Positions 23,522 through 32,235 are shown, counted from the first letter of the stretch. The stretch: 42,987 nucleotides of DNA from an uncultured Bacillota bacterium (GCA_905208455.1 CAJLPK010000008.1:1-42987); one strand, 5' to 3'. Notes: generated from the letters alone by a model not told the origin. A program made the numbers and translations.

Positions 23522-24562
23522 TCATCCGGCTGATTCTGTAACCGTAGGTGTCGACTTTGGATAAATGGCTGCTGCGCCGTCTATCACCATGCTTGTTCCT
23601 TTCACAACACATTCCATATGATCTTCGGCCAAGCGCACCGGCATGCCTGTTTCCAAGCTAATCAAGCGATCCAAGCCCCTCAGGGCAGACGTCCCCCCGG
23701 AAAGAACAATGCCTGTCTCCATAATATCTCCGGACAGTTCAGGCGGCGTCTGCTCCAGCGCTTGTTTAACAGCCGTAACAATGGTCTGTGCCGGCTCTCT
23801 CAACGCCTCCCTGATCTCCGCGCTGCTGATTGTGGCTGTGCAGGGCAGGCCGTTTACCAGGTCGCGCCCGCGGATCTCCATATACCGTTCTTCCTCTTCT
23901 TGATATACGTTGCCAATCTCAATTTTAATCTGTTCTGCCGTACGCTCTCCTACCATCATATTGTATACACGGCGCACATAATCAGAAATTGCCTGGTCTA
24001 TCTTATTTCCCCCGCAGCGAACGGATTTCGCCGCGACAATGCCTCCCAGCGAAATCGTAGCGACCTCTGCTGTTCCTCCGCCAATATCCACAATCATACA
24101 GCCGCGCGGCTCATATACGTCCAATCCGGCACCGATAGCAGCTGCCATTGGCTCCTCCATGAGTACCGCTTCCCTGGCCCCTGCGCTTCGCGCCGCTTCC
24201 TCCACGGCTCTTTTTTCCACCTCTGTAATGCCACAGGGAACGCATAGCACAACACGGGGATTAAACAAAGAGCGCCCTCTTGGAATTGCCTTGCGTATAA
24301 AGTATTTCAGCATAATTTCAGTAATATCAAAATCCGCAATTACGCCATCTCTCAGCGGACGAATCGCTACGATATTGCCTGGTGTGCGCCCAATCATTTC
24401 CTTGGCCTCCTGCCCCACGGCCAACACCTCTCGTTTTAGGCCGTTTCGCACCGCGACAACGGACGGCTCACGCATCACTATACCCTTGCCGCGCATATAT
24501 ACCAGGGTATTGGCTGTGCCAAGATCTATGCCTAGGTCTCTTCCCATTAAATGAAATGCCAT
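23522..24562 (-). CDS. mreB: Rod shape-determining actin homologue MreB
   Basis: 346 residues from the ATG at 24562, with AGGAGG seven bases upstream. A frame extending to 24619 is not used. It forms membrane-bound actin-like filaments that direct lateral wall synthesis. It shows the phosphate-1 motif DLGIDLGTANTLVY, connecting VVCVP-like VVLCVPCGITEVEKRAVEEAA, the phosphate-2 motif MIVDIGGGTAEVA near 165 and GIVLSGGTSALRGLD near 295. A terminator upstream separates it from maf. Confidence 0.97.
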   Translation of the reverse strand: MAFHLMGRDLGIDLGTANTLVYMRGKGIVMREPSVVAVRNGLKREVLAVGQEAKEMIGRTPGNIVAIRPLRDGVIADFDITEIMLKYFIRKAIPRGRSLFNPRVVLCVPCGITEVEKRAVEEAARSAGAREAVLMEEPMAAAIGAGLDVYEPRGCMIVDIGGGTAEVATISLGGIVAAKSVRCGGNKIDQAISDYVRRVYNMMVGERTAEQIKIEIGNVYQEEEERYMEIRGRDLVNGLPCTATISSAEIREALREPAQTIVTAVKQALEQTPPELSGDIMETGIVLSGGTSALRGLDRLISLETGMPVRLAEDHMECVVKGTSMVIDGAAAIYPKSTPTVTESAG

Positions 24563-24636
24563 CGTATTTCCTCCTATGCCTGTCACGAATGAATCCTCGT
24601 TTGCAAGAAGTATTCCCAAAATCTGGCTCGCCTATA

Positions 24637-24672
24637 CAAAACAGAAAGAGCCTTTGAAAAAGGCTCTTTCTC
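24637..24672 (-). terminator. Terminator between maf and mreB
   Basis: A 13-bp perfect stem AGAAAGAGCCTTT/AAAGGCTCTTTCT (24643-24655, 24659-24671) has a three-base loop. On the minus strand it ends in an interrupted T tract. It starts a few bases after the maf stop. Confidence 0.8.
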
Positions 24673-24677
24673 CATAT

Positions 24678-25280
24678 TCATTTTATGGGATATCCTGCTT
24701 TTTTCAGCAGCATCCTCGTCCCATAGATAGGCAGTCCTACGACATTGAAGTAACAGCCGTCAATCCTTTCGATCATCGCTGCGCCTCTTCCTTGAATGCC
24801 ATAGGCACCGGCCTTATCCATTGGCTCGTTCGTTGCAATGTAGTTTTGGATCTTTTCCTCATCCATGGAAGCCATCCATACATGGGTACAATGATAATCC
24901 AGGTATTCCTTTCCCTGCGGCGTTACCAAACACAGGCCTGTATAGACTTCATGCGCATGCCCCTGCAAAAGCATTAACATGTTGAACGCATCCGCCTTAT
25001 CCTTCGGCTTTCCCAAAACTCTGCCATCATATACCACGATGGTATCCGCCCCCAAAACATAGCGCTTTTTGCACTTATCTGCCACGGTAAGCGCCTTTCG
25101 TTTCGCTACCTGCATAGCATGCTCCGCAGGGCTGAGGGAAACCGCCACCGTTTCATCTATTTCCGCTGCCTTGCACTCAAATGGAATGCCAAGCAGCTCA
25201 ATATATTCCTTTCTTCTCGGGGACGCTGAGGCCAATACCAAAGTTGGCGGGCTCTTTTCCAAAAAAGAATTATTTTCCAT
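24678..25280 (-). CDS. maf: Maf-like nucleotide pyrophosphatase
   Basis: 200 residues. Maf proteins hydrolyse non-canonical or canonical nucleoside triphosphates (dTTP/UTP class in Bacillus) and can delay septation. It shows LVLASASPRRKEYIELLG near 15, EIDETV near 40, VLGADTIVVYDG near 74 and KPKDKADAFNML. The start overlaps the rnfB end by 11 bases, so rnf transcription probably runs into maf. In Bacillus maf also lies upstream of mreB, there with radC between; radC is missing here. Confidence 0.95.
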   Translation of the reverse strand: MENNSFLEKSPPTLVLASASPRRKEYIELLGIPFECKAAEIDETVAVSLSPAEHAMQVAKRKALTVADKCKKRYVLGADTIVVYDGRVLGKPKDKADAFNMLMLLQGHAHEVYTGLCLVTPQGKEYLDYHCTHVWMASMDEEKIQNYIATNEPMDKAGAYGIQGRGAAMIERIDGCYFNVVGLPIYGTRMLLKKAGYPIK

Positions 25281-26070
25281 ACATCACAATCGCCTTTGTC
25301 GGGCATTTCTCCTGGCAAATGCCGCAGCCCTTGCACAGCAGCGGGTTAATCACCGCCACGCCGGAGCTGCAATCAATCGCCCCTTCCGGGCAGCTCTTTT
25401 CGCACAGGCGGCAAGAAATGCATCCCTTCATACATACATCCCGTACCGCTTTGCCTTTTTCCATGTTTCGGCACAGCGCAATGGCGACGGTATGGTTTGA
25501 AACAGGCTGCAGGGCAATCAAATTGCGCGGACATGCCTTCGCGCAAGCGCCGCATCCGATACATTGATCCGCCTTGACCTGCGCCAATCCAAATTCATTG
25601 ATGGAAAGCGCCCCAAACTTACATTGCGCAACACAGTCCCCAAAGCCCAAGCAGCCAAACCGGCAGCCTTTTGGGCCGCTGGATAAACTGCTTGCCGCTT
25701 TACAGGTCTGCAATCCCGCATACTCTGCCCGCGGCGGGCATTGTGAACGGTCTCCCTGACAGTGCATCACGGCGACTGTCCTTTCCGCCGCGCCGGCCTC
25801 TATCCCTAATATCGCTGCCATCTTCTGCACATTTTCATCCGAGGATACCACACACGTACGCGGAGGCACCTTGCCCTGCGCAACCGCCTCTGCCAGCGCA
25901 TCACAGCTTGGGAACCCGCATCCGCCGCAGTTAGCGCCGGGCAGAAGCTCCCTGATTTTGACAACCGTCTCATCCTTTTCCACGGCAAACTTTTTGCTTG
26001 CATATCCCAATAGTAAGCCAAACACCAATCCCAAAACCGCGACAGCCGCGACGGGAGCAAATATCGACAT
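25270..26070 (-). CDS. rnfB: Rnf complex subunit RnfB, poly-ferredoxin
   Basis: 266 residues. One N-terminal membrane segment (6-24) is followed by the Fe-S domain GANCGGCGFPSCDAL near 45-60. Downstream lie further clusters: GCRFGCLGFGDCVAQC near 135, CIGCGACAKACP near 170, CMKGCISCRLCEKSCP near 210 and CKGCGICQEKCP near 245. RnfB is thought to take electrons from reduced ferredoxin. It ends the rnf run (C-D-E-A-B) and carries a good GGAGGG ribosome site 15 bases after rnfA. Confidence 0.96.
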   Translation of the reverse strand: MSIFAPVAAVAVLGLVFGLLLGYASKKFAVEKDETVVKIRELLPGANCGGCGFPSCDALAEAVAQGKVPPRTCVVSSDENVQKMAAILGIEAGAAERTVAVMHCQGDRSQCPPRAEYAGLQTCKAASSLSSGPKGCRFGCLGFGDCVAQCKFGALSINEFGLAQVKADQCIGCGACAKACPRNLIALQPVSNHTVAIALCRNMEKGKAVRDVCMKGCISCRLCEKSCPEGAIDCSSGVAVINPLLCKGCGICQEKCPTKAIVMYGK

Positions 26071-26085
26071 CTCCGATTCCCTCCT

Positions 26086-26685
26086 TTACGCCATCAGGCC
26101 GTTGGTCAGGCCAGCGAATCCAAAGAAAGCGATGCTCATCAGGCCGGCGGAAACCAAGCTGATGGGAAATCCCTTCATACATTCCGGTATATTGCTGTTT
26201 TCCAGGCGCTCACGGATGCCCGCAAACAAGGTGATGGCAAACAAAAACGATAACCCTACGCTGGTTCCGTTGATCAGTGTATTGATAAGGTTATAGCCCT
26301 CCTGGATATTCAAAATGGCCGCCCCCAGCACTGCACAATTCGTTGTGATCAGCGGCAGGTAGATGCCCAGCGCATTGTATAACGCCGGCGACATTTTCTG
26401 GATCACCATTTCCACAAACTGCACCAGCGAAGCGATTACCAAAATGAAAACAACGGTCTGCATATATTCGATGTGCAGCGGCACCAAAAGGCAGTATTGG
26501 ATGATGTATGTAATGACACTGGACAACGCCATAACAAAGGTAACCGCAAGCCCCATCGAGACCGCAGTATCCAGCTTTTTGGAAACGCCCAAAAACGGGC
26601 AGCACCCCAAAAACTGTGCCATGACGATATTATTGACAAAAATCGCGTTGATAATGATCACCAACGAACTGATAATTCCGCTCAT
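26086..26685 (-). CDS. rnfA: Rnf complex membrane subunit RnfA
   Basis: 199 residues with six hydrophobic segments. It shows NNIVMAQFLGCCPFLGVSKK near 20, and LITTNCAVLGAA near 112. The cysteines at these two sites correspond to those that hold a shared membrane 2Fe-2S cluster between RnfA and RnfE. Start and rnfE stop overlap by four bases. Confidence 0.96.
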   Translation of the reverse strand: MSGIISSLVIIINAIFVNNIVMAQFLGCCPFLGVSKKLDTAVSMGLAVTFVMALSSVITYIIQYCLLVPLHIEYMQTVVFILVIASLVQFVEMVIQKMSPALYNALGIYLPLITTNCAVLGAAILNIQEGYNLINTLINGTSVGLSFLFAITLFAGIRERLENSNIPECMKGFPISLVSAGLMSIAFFGFAGLTNGLMA

Positions 26686-27299
26686 GCCACACGCTCCTTC
26701 TTCTTGCGGTTATGCGCATCAATGGCGTTTACTGCAGCAAGTACCAAGCCAAATACGATGAACCCGCCTGGTGCCTGGCTCATCATCAGCACAGGCTGAA
26801 AGCTTTCACCGAACAAAGCAATGCCAAAGATGGTCCCATTGCCTAAAATTTCACGGATGGAAGAAATAATGAACAGCGCGCCCGTAAATCCAAGCCCCAT
26901 GCCCAGTCCATCTATAATGGAGGGAAGCGGCTTATTCTTGCTCGCAAAGGATTCTGCCCGGGCCAGAATGATGCAGTTTACAACGATCAGCGGAATGAAA
27001 ATGCCCAGCGAATCGTTGAGTGCCGGCACAAACCCCTGTATCAGCAACTGAATGATCGTTACAAAGGTCGCAATGATCACAATAAAGGCCGGGATGCGCA
27101 CCTTGTCCGGAATGAAATTCCTCAAAAGGGAGATCACCAGGTTGCTGCCCATCAGCACAAACGTAACAGCCAATCCCATACCAATCGCATTCATCGCGCT
27201 TGTGCTGACCGCAATGGTAGGACATGTACCCAGCACCAGGCGGAAGATCGGGTTTTCCCCAAACAATCCATTTTTGAAAACATCCTTCAGCTTTTTCAT
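26682..27299 (-). CDS. rnfE: Rnf complex membrane subunit RnfE
   Basis: 205 residues from the ATG at 27299 (MKKLKDVFKNG), preceded by a GGGGTGATG stretch. It has six membrane segments, paralogous to RnfA with inverted topology. Marks include NPIFRLVLGTCPTIAV near 14-30 and LIVVNCIILARAESFA near 105. Upstream, where rnfG normally sits, only 30 bases separate it from rnfD. Confidence 0.95.
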   Translation of the reverse strand: MKKLKDVFKNGLFGENPIFRLVLGTCPTIAVSTSAMNAIGMGLAVTFVLMGSNLVISLLRNFIPDKVRIPAFIVIIATFVTIIQLLIQGFVPALNDSLGIFIPLIVVNCIILARAESFASKNKPLPSIIDGLGMGLGFTGALFIISSIREILGNGTIFGIALFGESFQPVLMMSQAPGGFIVFGLVLAAVNAIDAHNRKKKERVA

Positions 27300-27329
27300 T
27301 TTCGCATCACCCCGCCTTTCAAACACAGA

Positions 27330-28274
27330 TTACGCATGTTTTTTCGCCTCCCCATACAATTTAGGGTGAACAAAGCGATCAATCAGCGGCGTTACGACAT
27401 TCATAAACAAGATGGCGTACGTTACACCCTCCGCATATCCGCCAAAGGACCGTATCAGCGCCGTAAGTATGCCTGCTCCTAAGCCCATCAGGAACTGCCC
27501 TTTCTGCGTAACAGGGCTTGTTACATAATCCGTACACATGAAGAAGGCGCCGAACATAGCACCGCCGGACAGCACAGCAAACAGCGCATCACCGGTAAAT
27601 AATCCGTCCTGTCCGCCAAAGGCAAAAATCATGAGAGCGAGCCCGCCCAGATACCCAATCGGCGTCGCCAGGGTAATGACATGGCGCAGCAGCAAGTACG
27701 CAGCCCCGATCAGGATGCAGAGCTTAGAGACCTCCCCGATGCATCCGGGAATATTCCCAAAGAATAAATCGCCATAAGACGCCATAGCGCCCGTCGCTTT
27801 ATAGGCCGCCAAGGGCGTTGCCGCAGAAACCGCATCCGCTGGGGCCCAATGCGTCATCAAGGCAGGCCAGCTCGCCAATAGAAACGCACGCCCTACCAGG
27901 GCCGGATTCAAAAAGTTCTGGCCCAGGCCGCCAAATGGCAGTTTTCCAATCGAAATCGCAAATACACTGCCGATAAACGGCACCCACAGCGGCACATACG
28001 CCGGGCAGCACATTGCCAAAAGCAGTCCTGTAATCACCGCTGAAAAATCCGTCACGGTCACAGGACGGCCGGTTAGCTTATTGCCCACAAATTCCGTCAG
28101 CACCGCGCCCGCGATACCGGCCAGCATCACAAGCGCCGCCTGGTATCCAAACTGGATTACGCCGTAAATCGCCGCAGGGATCAGGGCAATCACGACATCC
28201 CTCATGATGCTCTGCACCGTTTGACTTTGGCGGATATGGGGCGAACTAGAAATCGAAAACCTCATTTTCTCCAT
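27330..28274 (-). CDS. rnfD: Rnf complex membrane subunit RnfD
   Basis: 314 residues, about nine membrane segments. RnfD carries a covalently bound FMN on a threonine; the segment ADAVSAATPL near 168 matches the DxxSxAT flavinylation motif. It also shows KLPFGGLGQNFLNPALVGRAFLL near 125. FMN attachment needs an ApbE transferase, which is not in this window. The gene begins two bases after rnfC and has a GGAGGAGAAG ribosome site. Confidence 0.96.
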   Translation of the reverse strand: MEKMRFSISSSPHIRQSQTVQSIMRDVVIALIPAAIYGVIQFGYQAALVMLAGIAGAVLTEFVGNKLTGRPVTVTDFSAVITGLLLAMCCPAYVPLWVPFIGSVFAISIGKLPFGGLGQNFLNPALVGRAFLLASWPALMTHWAPADAVSAATPLAAYKATGAMASYGDLFFGNIPGCIGEVSKLCILIGAAYLLLRHVITLATPIGYLGGLALMIFAFGGQDGLFTGDALFAVLSGGAMFGAFFMCTDYVTSPVTQKGQFLMGLGAGILTALIRSFGGYAEGVTYAILFMNVVTPLIDRFVHPKLYGEAKKHA

Positions 28275-28276
28275 TT

Positions 28277-29647
28277 CTACTTCTCCTCCTCTTTCCTAGC
28301 CGCTGCAGCGCGCTCGCGCCGCAGCCTGCCGATCTCGGCCTTTGCTAAGCGGATAGACTGCACCAAGTACCGCTTGCTGGGACAGATATATGTGCAGCAT
28401 CCACATTCCATACAACTCATGGCATGCTCATCCTCGGCCCGTTCAAAATCCTTTTTTCTGGATAGCTGATCGAGCTGAAACGGCATCAACCCAATGGGAC
28501 ATACCGCCACACACTTGCCGCAATGGATACACGGCATTTCCGGCAGCGGCTTTGCCATATCCTCATTGATTACCAGTATCCCGCTTGTGCCTTTTACACA
28601 ACTGACCTCTGTGCTCGTTTGGGCGACGCCCATCATCGGTCCGCCGGAAATGACCTTCAGGGGGGTTCCTTCAAATCCCCCGCAGGCCTGAATGCAGTCC
28701 TCAAAGGTGGTGCCAATCCTTACCAGGAGATTCTGCGGATTTTTTACGCCGCCCGTCACGGTGATCACGCGCTGCACCATCGGCATCCCCTCATAAACAG
28801 CCCTATAAATAGCCGCTGCCGTTCCTACATTGAGCACAACACACTTACAATCCATTGGAAGGCCTCCATCCGGCACCTCCCTGCCTGTCAGTGACTGCAC
28901 AAGCTGCTTTTCAGAGCCCTGCGGGTACCGTGTGCGCATGACCTCTACCGAGATCCCTTGGCAGCTTTTGCAGGCTTCCTTGATCGCCTGTACCGCATCC
29001 ATCTTATTCTGTTCGATCCCAATGACTGTTTTCTGTATGCCAAGCGCGTTCATCGCCAGCTCAGCGCCAAGCGCCACCTGATCCGGATGCTCTACCATCA
29101 TGCGTTCATCCGCCGTCAAATAAGGCTCACATTCCGCCCCGTTAATCAAAAGTGTATCTACCGTCTTCCCCTGGGGAATGCTCAGCTTTACATGGGTGGG
29201 AAATGTGGCTCCGCCTGCGCCTACAATGCCCGCAGCTTGGATGATCTCGATGATCTCCTGCGAAGAAAGCGCCGCTACCTCCTCTTTTGTACGCGTCCTG
29301 ATTTCATCAAACAGCGTATATTTGCCATCATTTTCTATCACTACATGCATTGCAGGCGCCCCTGTTACGTGAAGCCTTTCCTGGATCGCCTTTACCTTTC
29401 CGGACACGCTGGCATGCACAGGCGCACCCACAAAACCGGCCGGCTGGCCGATAGGCTGCCCTACGCATACCGTATCGCCCACCTTCACGCAAGGATGCGC
29501 CGGCATCCCAATGTTCTGTGCCATCGGGATTGCTACCAGTGCAGGGGCTTCCAGATCCTGGATCATCTTTCCGCTAGCCAATGGCTTTCCTTCATGTTGT
29601 TTATGCAGCGGCTTTACACCGCCTTTTTTGAATGTAAGAATGCCCAA
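28277..29647 (-). CDS. rnfC: Rnf complex NADH-binding subunit RnfC
   Basis: 456 residues. The start is a TTG (29647-29645); a stop codon TAG lies two codons upstream in frame and no ATG exists earlier, so TTG is the first possible start, with GGAAGG eight bases upstream. RnfC holds FMN and binds NADH. GIVGAGGATFPTHVK near 137 is the nucleotide-binding loop. Two 4Fe-4S motifs, CIHCGKCVAVCP near 375 and CMECGCCTYICP near 413, follow. The complex couples ferredoxin oxidation and NAD+ reduction to sodium or proton export. Confidence 0.96.
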   Translation of the reverse strand: MGILTFKKGGVKPLHKQHEGKPLASGKMIQDLEAPALVAIPMAQNIGMPAHPCVKVGDTVCVGQPIGQPAGFVGAPVHASVSGKVKAIQERLHVTGAPAMHVVIENDGKYTLFDEIRTRTKEEVAALSSQEIIEIIQAAGIVGAGGATFPTHVKLSIPQGKTVDTLLINGAECEPYLTADERMMVEHPDQVALGAELAMNALGIQKTVIGIEQNKMDAVQAIKEACKSCQGISVEVMRTRYPQGSEKQLVQSLTGREVPDGGLPMDCKCVVLNVGTAAAIYRAVYEGMPMVQRVITVTGGVKNPQNLLVRIGTTFEDCIQACGGFEGTPLKVISGGPMMGVAQTSTEVSCVKGTSGILVINEDMAKPLPEMPCIHCGKCVAVCPIGLMPFQLDQLSRKKDFERAEDEHAMSCMECGCCTYICPSKRYLVQSIRLAKAEIGRLRRERAAAARKEEEK

Positions 29648-29703
29648 ATGCTACACCTTCCTTTACGGCCATTTGCTGACTATGCCTCTCCAACAATTCT
29701 TTA

Positions 29704-29732
29704 ATTATAGCACAATTCCAATTCTAGTATAA
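29704..29732 (-). promoter_or_regulatory. Possible rnf operon promoter
   Basis: A consensus TATAAT (29709-29704) lies about 57 bases upstream of the rnfC start, but the best -35 (TTATAC at 17 bases) is weak. A second -10-like TATACT lies about 20 bases further upstream. The rest of the 242-base gap holds no gene that I can see. Confidence 0.35.
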
Positions 29733-29850
29733 CAGCTTTACAGCCCCCCGGCACGAAAAATCATGAAACTTTCTACAGGTCATATTGCGTGTCTTTCAGC
29801 AGCTTATTGATTTATTCTACAAAATATGCAAAAATATAAGATGGTTTTTT

Positions 29851-29860
29851 GTGATATAGT
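29851..29860 (+). promoter_or_regulatory. Possible extended -10 promoter of the 29890 gene
   Basis: TGATATAGT matches an extended -10 (TGnTATAGT) on the plus strand, 30 bases before the start codon; no good -35 is needed for such promoters. Confidence 0.4.
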
Positions 29861-29889
29861 AGAAATGAAGGAATGGAGTGTGTTCCGGT

Positions 29890-30966
29890 ATGAATATAAT
29901 TTTACTTGGCGCTTGTGTGCTCATTGCCTGTTTTGGGATCTTTACAGCCCTTCTCGGCAGCGGAAAACCGAAGTTGTTTGGCGCGCTATTCGGCATTATA
30001 CTCGGCAGCGGTTTGGCGATTGCTGTCTGTAAAGCGATCGGATTGAGCCTTACCTCTATCCCTGTGGCCGTGGCGATGGGGGTTGCTTCCATCGTTCTTT
30101 TAGCGCTCGCTGTTTGGAAAGAAGCGGCCTCCTTGCTCATCATCAGCCTCTGTGGCGGTGTATATATCGGCGGCGGACTGGTATACGGTGTTATGACGCT
30201 CTTTTCCATCCAGTTGGATTGGATCATCGGAGGCTTGGCCGTTGCAATTTTGGCGCTTATCTTTGCCGCTCTTTGTTTGATCCGGCCCAGCAACGGCATC
30301 TTGGCTGCAACCTCTATTGCAGGCGGTGCATTGGTAAGCGTTTCAGGCTCTGTCATTTTATATATGATTCTCAATATTGCCGCCAGTGCCGGGGTTATCG
30401 GTGATTTGCTGGCCTTATATACAGCATTATCGCCAAACACCATTTTGCTCATCTGGGTTTTCGGCCTATTGCTTGGCGGCGGCGCGATGCTGCTACAGAG
30501 CCTCTTGATGAAATCCGTAGAAGATGCCGACGATGGCTCTTGGGAAGATTGGGAGCCGGAGTATGAGGAAGAAGATCCCATTGTTGTCAAACGCGGTCCT
30601 CGACGCAAAAAGAAAAAGCAGCTTGTAGAGCCTTATGACTGGGGAGACCCGGAAGAATCTGACGACTATGAGGAACAAGAGGATTGGGAAGAGGAGCCAG
30701 AGGAAGACGCCGTCTACGATACGCCGGAAGAGGAGCCTGCGCCTGTGCAGGAGAAAGAACATGTGCGTACTGTCATTCCTCCTGTTGGTCCTACGGACAA
30801 GGATGACAATGGCTCCACAAAGGTGTTCCGCAAGGTTATCCTGCCTGAAACAGAGGTTCAATCAACGCGTCCGCTCCATGTTGCTGAGGAAGCATCTCAA
30901 CCGGAACCGCGCAGGGAGAAATTGTCCCGTCCTACGTTCCCGCCTCGTTCTCAGCGCAGAAAATAA
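29890..30966 (+). CDS. Multi-pass membrane protein with long charged C-terminal tail, function unknown
   Basis: About 358 residues from the ATG at 29890; a GTG at 29878 is an alternative. The first 210 residues form about eight hydrophobic segments rich in Gly, Ala, Ile and Leu, with no recognisable transporter or catalytic motif. Residues from about 215 on are soluble: strongly acidic (WEDWEPEYEEED), then basic (KRGPRRKKKKQ), acidic again (EEQEDWEEEPEEDA), then a Pro/Arg-rich end. Alternating charge blocks suggest a disordered cytoplasmic domain that may bind partners or nucleic acid. It is transcribed alone, divergently from the rnf operon, and ends in a strong terminator. I do not recognise the family. 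Confidence 0.8.
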   Translation: MNIILLGACVLIACFGIFTALLGSGKPKLFGALFGIILGSGLAIAVCKAIGLSLTSIPVAVAMGVASIVLLALAVWKEAASLLIISLCGGVYIGGGLVYGVMTLFSIQLDWIIGGLAVAILALIFAALCLIRPSNGILAATSIAGGALVSVSGSVILYMILNIAASAGVIGDLLALYTALSPNTILLIWVFGLLLGGGAMLLQSLLMKSVEDADDGSWEDWEPEYEEEDPIVVKRGPRRKKKKQLVEPYDWGDPEESDDYEEQEDWEEEPEEDAVYDTPEEEPAPVQEKEHVRTVIPPVGPTDKDDNGSTKVFRKVILPETEVQSTRPLHVAEEASQPEPRREKLSRPTFPPRSQRRK

Positions 30967-30972
30967 GCTTTC

Positions 30973-31001
30973 AAAAGGCTCCCCAAGGGGAGCCTTTTTT
31001 G
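30973..31001. terminator. Terminator between convergent genes
   Basis: The stem AAAAGGCTCCCC/GGGGAGCCTTTT (30973-30984, 30987-30998) has a two-base loop on paper and a T run on the plus strand. The minus strand also ends in Ts, so it may serve the gene ending at 31004 too. Confidence 0.88.
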
Positions 31002-31003
31002 TA

Positions 31004-32128
31004 TCATCCAATCTTTTTAATCCAACAGCGGCGCCGTTTGTGTTGTGTAGCTTCGTAGCTTTTCCACAACGCCTGGATCTTTTCGTTTGTCTCTAGTTCC
31101 GGCCCTGTCTCTGCATACTTTCCGTTATTTTCGATGGCCACCTTTGTCAGGTCATTCAGCATCAGCGCCACATGTCCCTGTTTTTGATACTTTGGCTTTA
31201 CACCAATCAAATAAAGGTCGATCACATCTGTCTTTTTGTAAGGCGCTCTTAGTATACGGATCCATCCAAATGGAAGGAGCCTCCCCTTGGATTTCCGCAC
31301 ACATTCGTTCATCGAGGGCAGCATAAAGCCCACCCCTACCGGCTCATCATTTTCATTAATGATCATGCGCACATAGTGCGGATTAATCAGCATCATAAAC
31401 TGTGAAAAGTACTTTTGGATCAGTTTATCCGTAATAGGTACTGTTCCGTACAGATCCTCAAACGCTTCATTGATAACGCGCATCGCTCCCTTGAGATATG
31501 GGCGAATTTCCCGCTTGCTCTTAAATGTCGCCATTTTCATCTTGCTGCGCTTCATGACAAACTGGCTCAAGCGTTCAATCCTGGGGTCCACCTGCTCCGG
31601 GATCTTAATTTTATATTCCACCCAGTCAACATCCTTGGCAAAGCCAAGCTTTTCCATATGATCTTTGTAATAAGCATAGTTATAAATGGTGATAAAATTA
31701 TTGTCCTCGTCAAATCCCTCTATCAACATGCCTTCCTGGTCCAAATCGCTAAACCCCATCGGCCCGTGGATTTCCTGCAATCCTTTGGACTGCCCCCAGG
31801 CAATGACAGTATCAAACAGCGCTTTGCTGACTTCATAATCATCGATAAAGTCCACACGTGTAAACCGAATCCGGCTCGTCCCCCATTTCTCATTGGCCGC
31901 ATGACTGATAATAGCGCCAATACGGCCTACGACCTTGCCGTCGCGATACGCCAAAAACATCTTCGCTTCGCAAAAATCATACGCCGGATTTTTTTTCGGA
32001 TTAAAATTATCCAATTCATCCGATAACAAGAAAGGCACAAACTGCGGGCAGCTTTTGTACAATTCTAAAGGAAATTTGACAAATGCCTTTTTCTCCTTTG
32101 CTGTAATCGCTTCTCTTACCTCTACCAT
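31004..32128 (-). CDS. GNAT-like protein, YghO-type family
   Basis: 374 residues from the ATG at 32128, with AAAGGA eight bases upstream; a TTG-type extension to 32146 is less likely. The N-terminal half has MFLAYRDGKVVGRIGAIIS near 57 and a GNAT-like strand order, and contains RFTRVDFIDD and GPMGFSDLDQEGML. The C-terminal half has a second acetyltransferase-like fold (VGVGFMLPSMNE near 265, then VIDLYLIGVKPKYQKQGHVALML near 305), in which KYQKQGH resembles an acyl-CoA loop. The substrate is unknown. It resembles E. coli YghO-type proteins. Confidence 0.75.
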   Translation of the reverse strand: MVEVREAITAKEKKAFVKFPLELYKSCPQFVPFLLSDELDNFNPKKNPAYDFCEAKMFLAYRDGKVVGRIGAIISHAANEKWGTSRIRFTRVDFIDDYEVSKALFDTVIAWGQSKGLQEIHGPMGFSDLDQEGMLIEGFDEDNNFITIYNYAYYKDHMEKLGFAKDVDWVEYKIKIPEQVDPRIERLSQFVMKRSKMKMATFKSKREIRPYLKGAMRVINEAFEDLYGTVPITDKLIQKYFSQFMMLINPHYVRMIINENDEPVGVGFMLPSMNECVRKSKGRLLPFGWIRILRAPYKKTDVIDLYLIGVKPKYQKQGHVALMLNDLTKVAIENNGKYAETGPELETNEKIQALWKSYEATQHKRRRCWIKKIG

Positions 32129-32174
32129 ATAAATATTCCTTTCCATACCAGGGAAACCCTTCGTTTATTCTTAA

Positions 32175-32212
32175 AAAAATAGAACTGTTTATTATAGTAC
32201 AGTTCTATTTTT
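32175..32212 (-). terminator. Terminator after the DUF421/DUF4363 pair
   Basis: A perfect 13-bp stem AAAAATAGAACTG/CAGTTCTATTTTT (32175-32187, 32200-32212) encloses a 12-base loop and ends in a run of seven Ts on the minus strand. The loop contains a TACTATAAT-like stretch; TTGCAA-17-TACTAT overlaps it, so a promoter for the GNAT-like gene may be embedded in the hairpin. Confidence 0.75.
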
Positions 32213-32235
32213 GTAGTTGCAAGTATTTCTTTTTA

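Noticed and set aside
29817..30608. Minus-strand open frame of 263 codons opposite the membrane protein
   Set aside because: The plus strand shows clear membrane segments, a ribosome site and a terminator. The minus frame is Pro/Ser/Thr-rich without signals.
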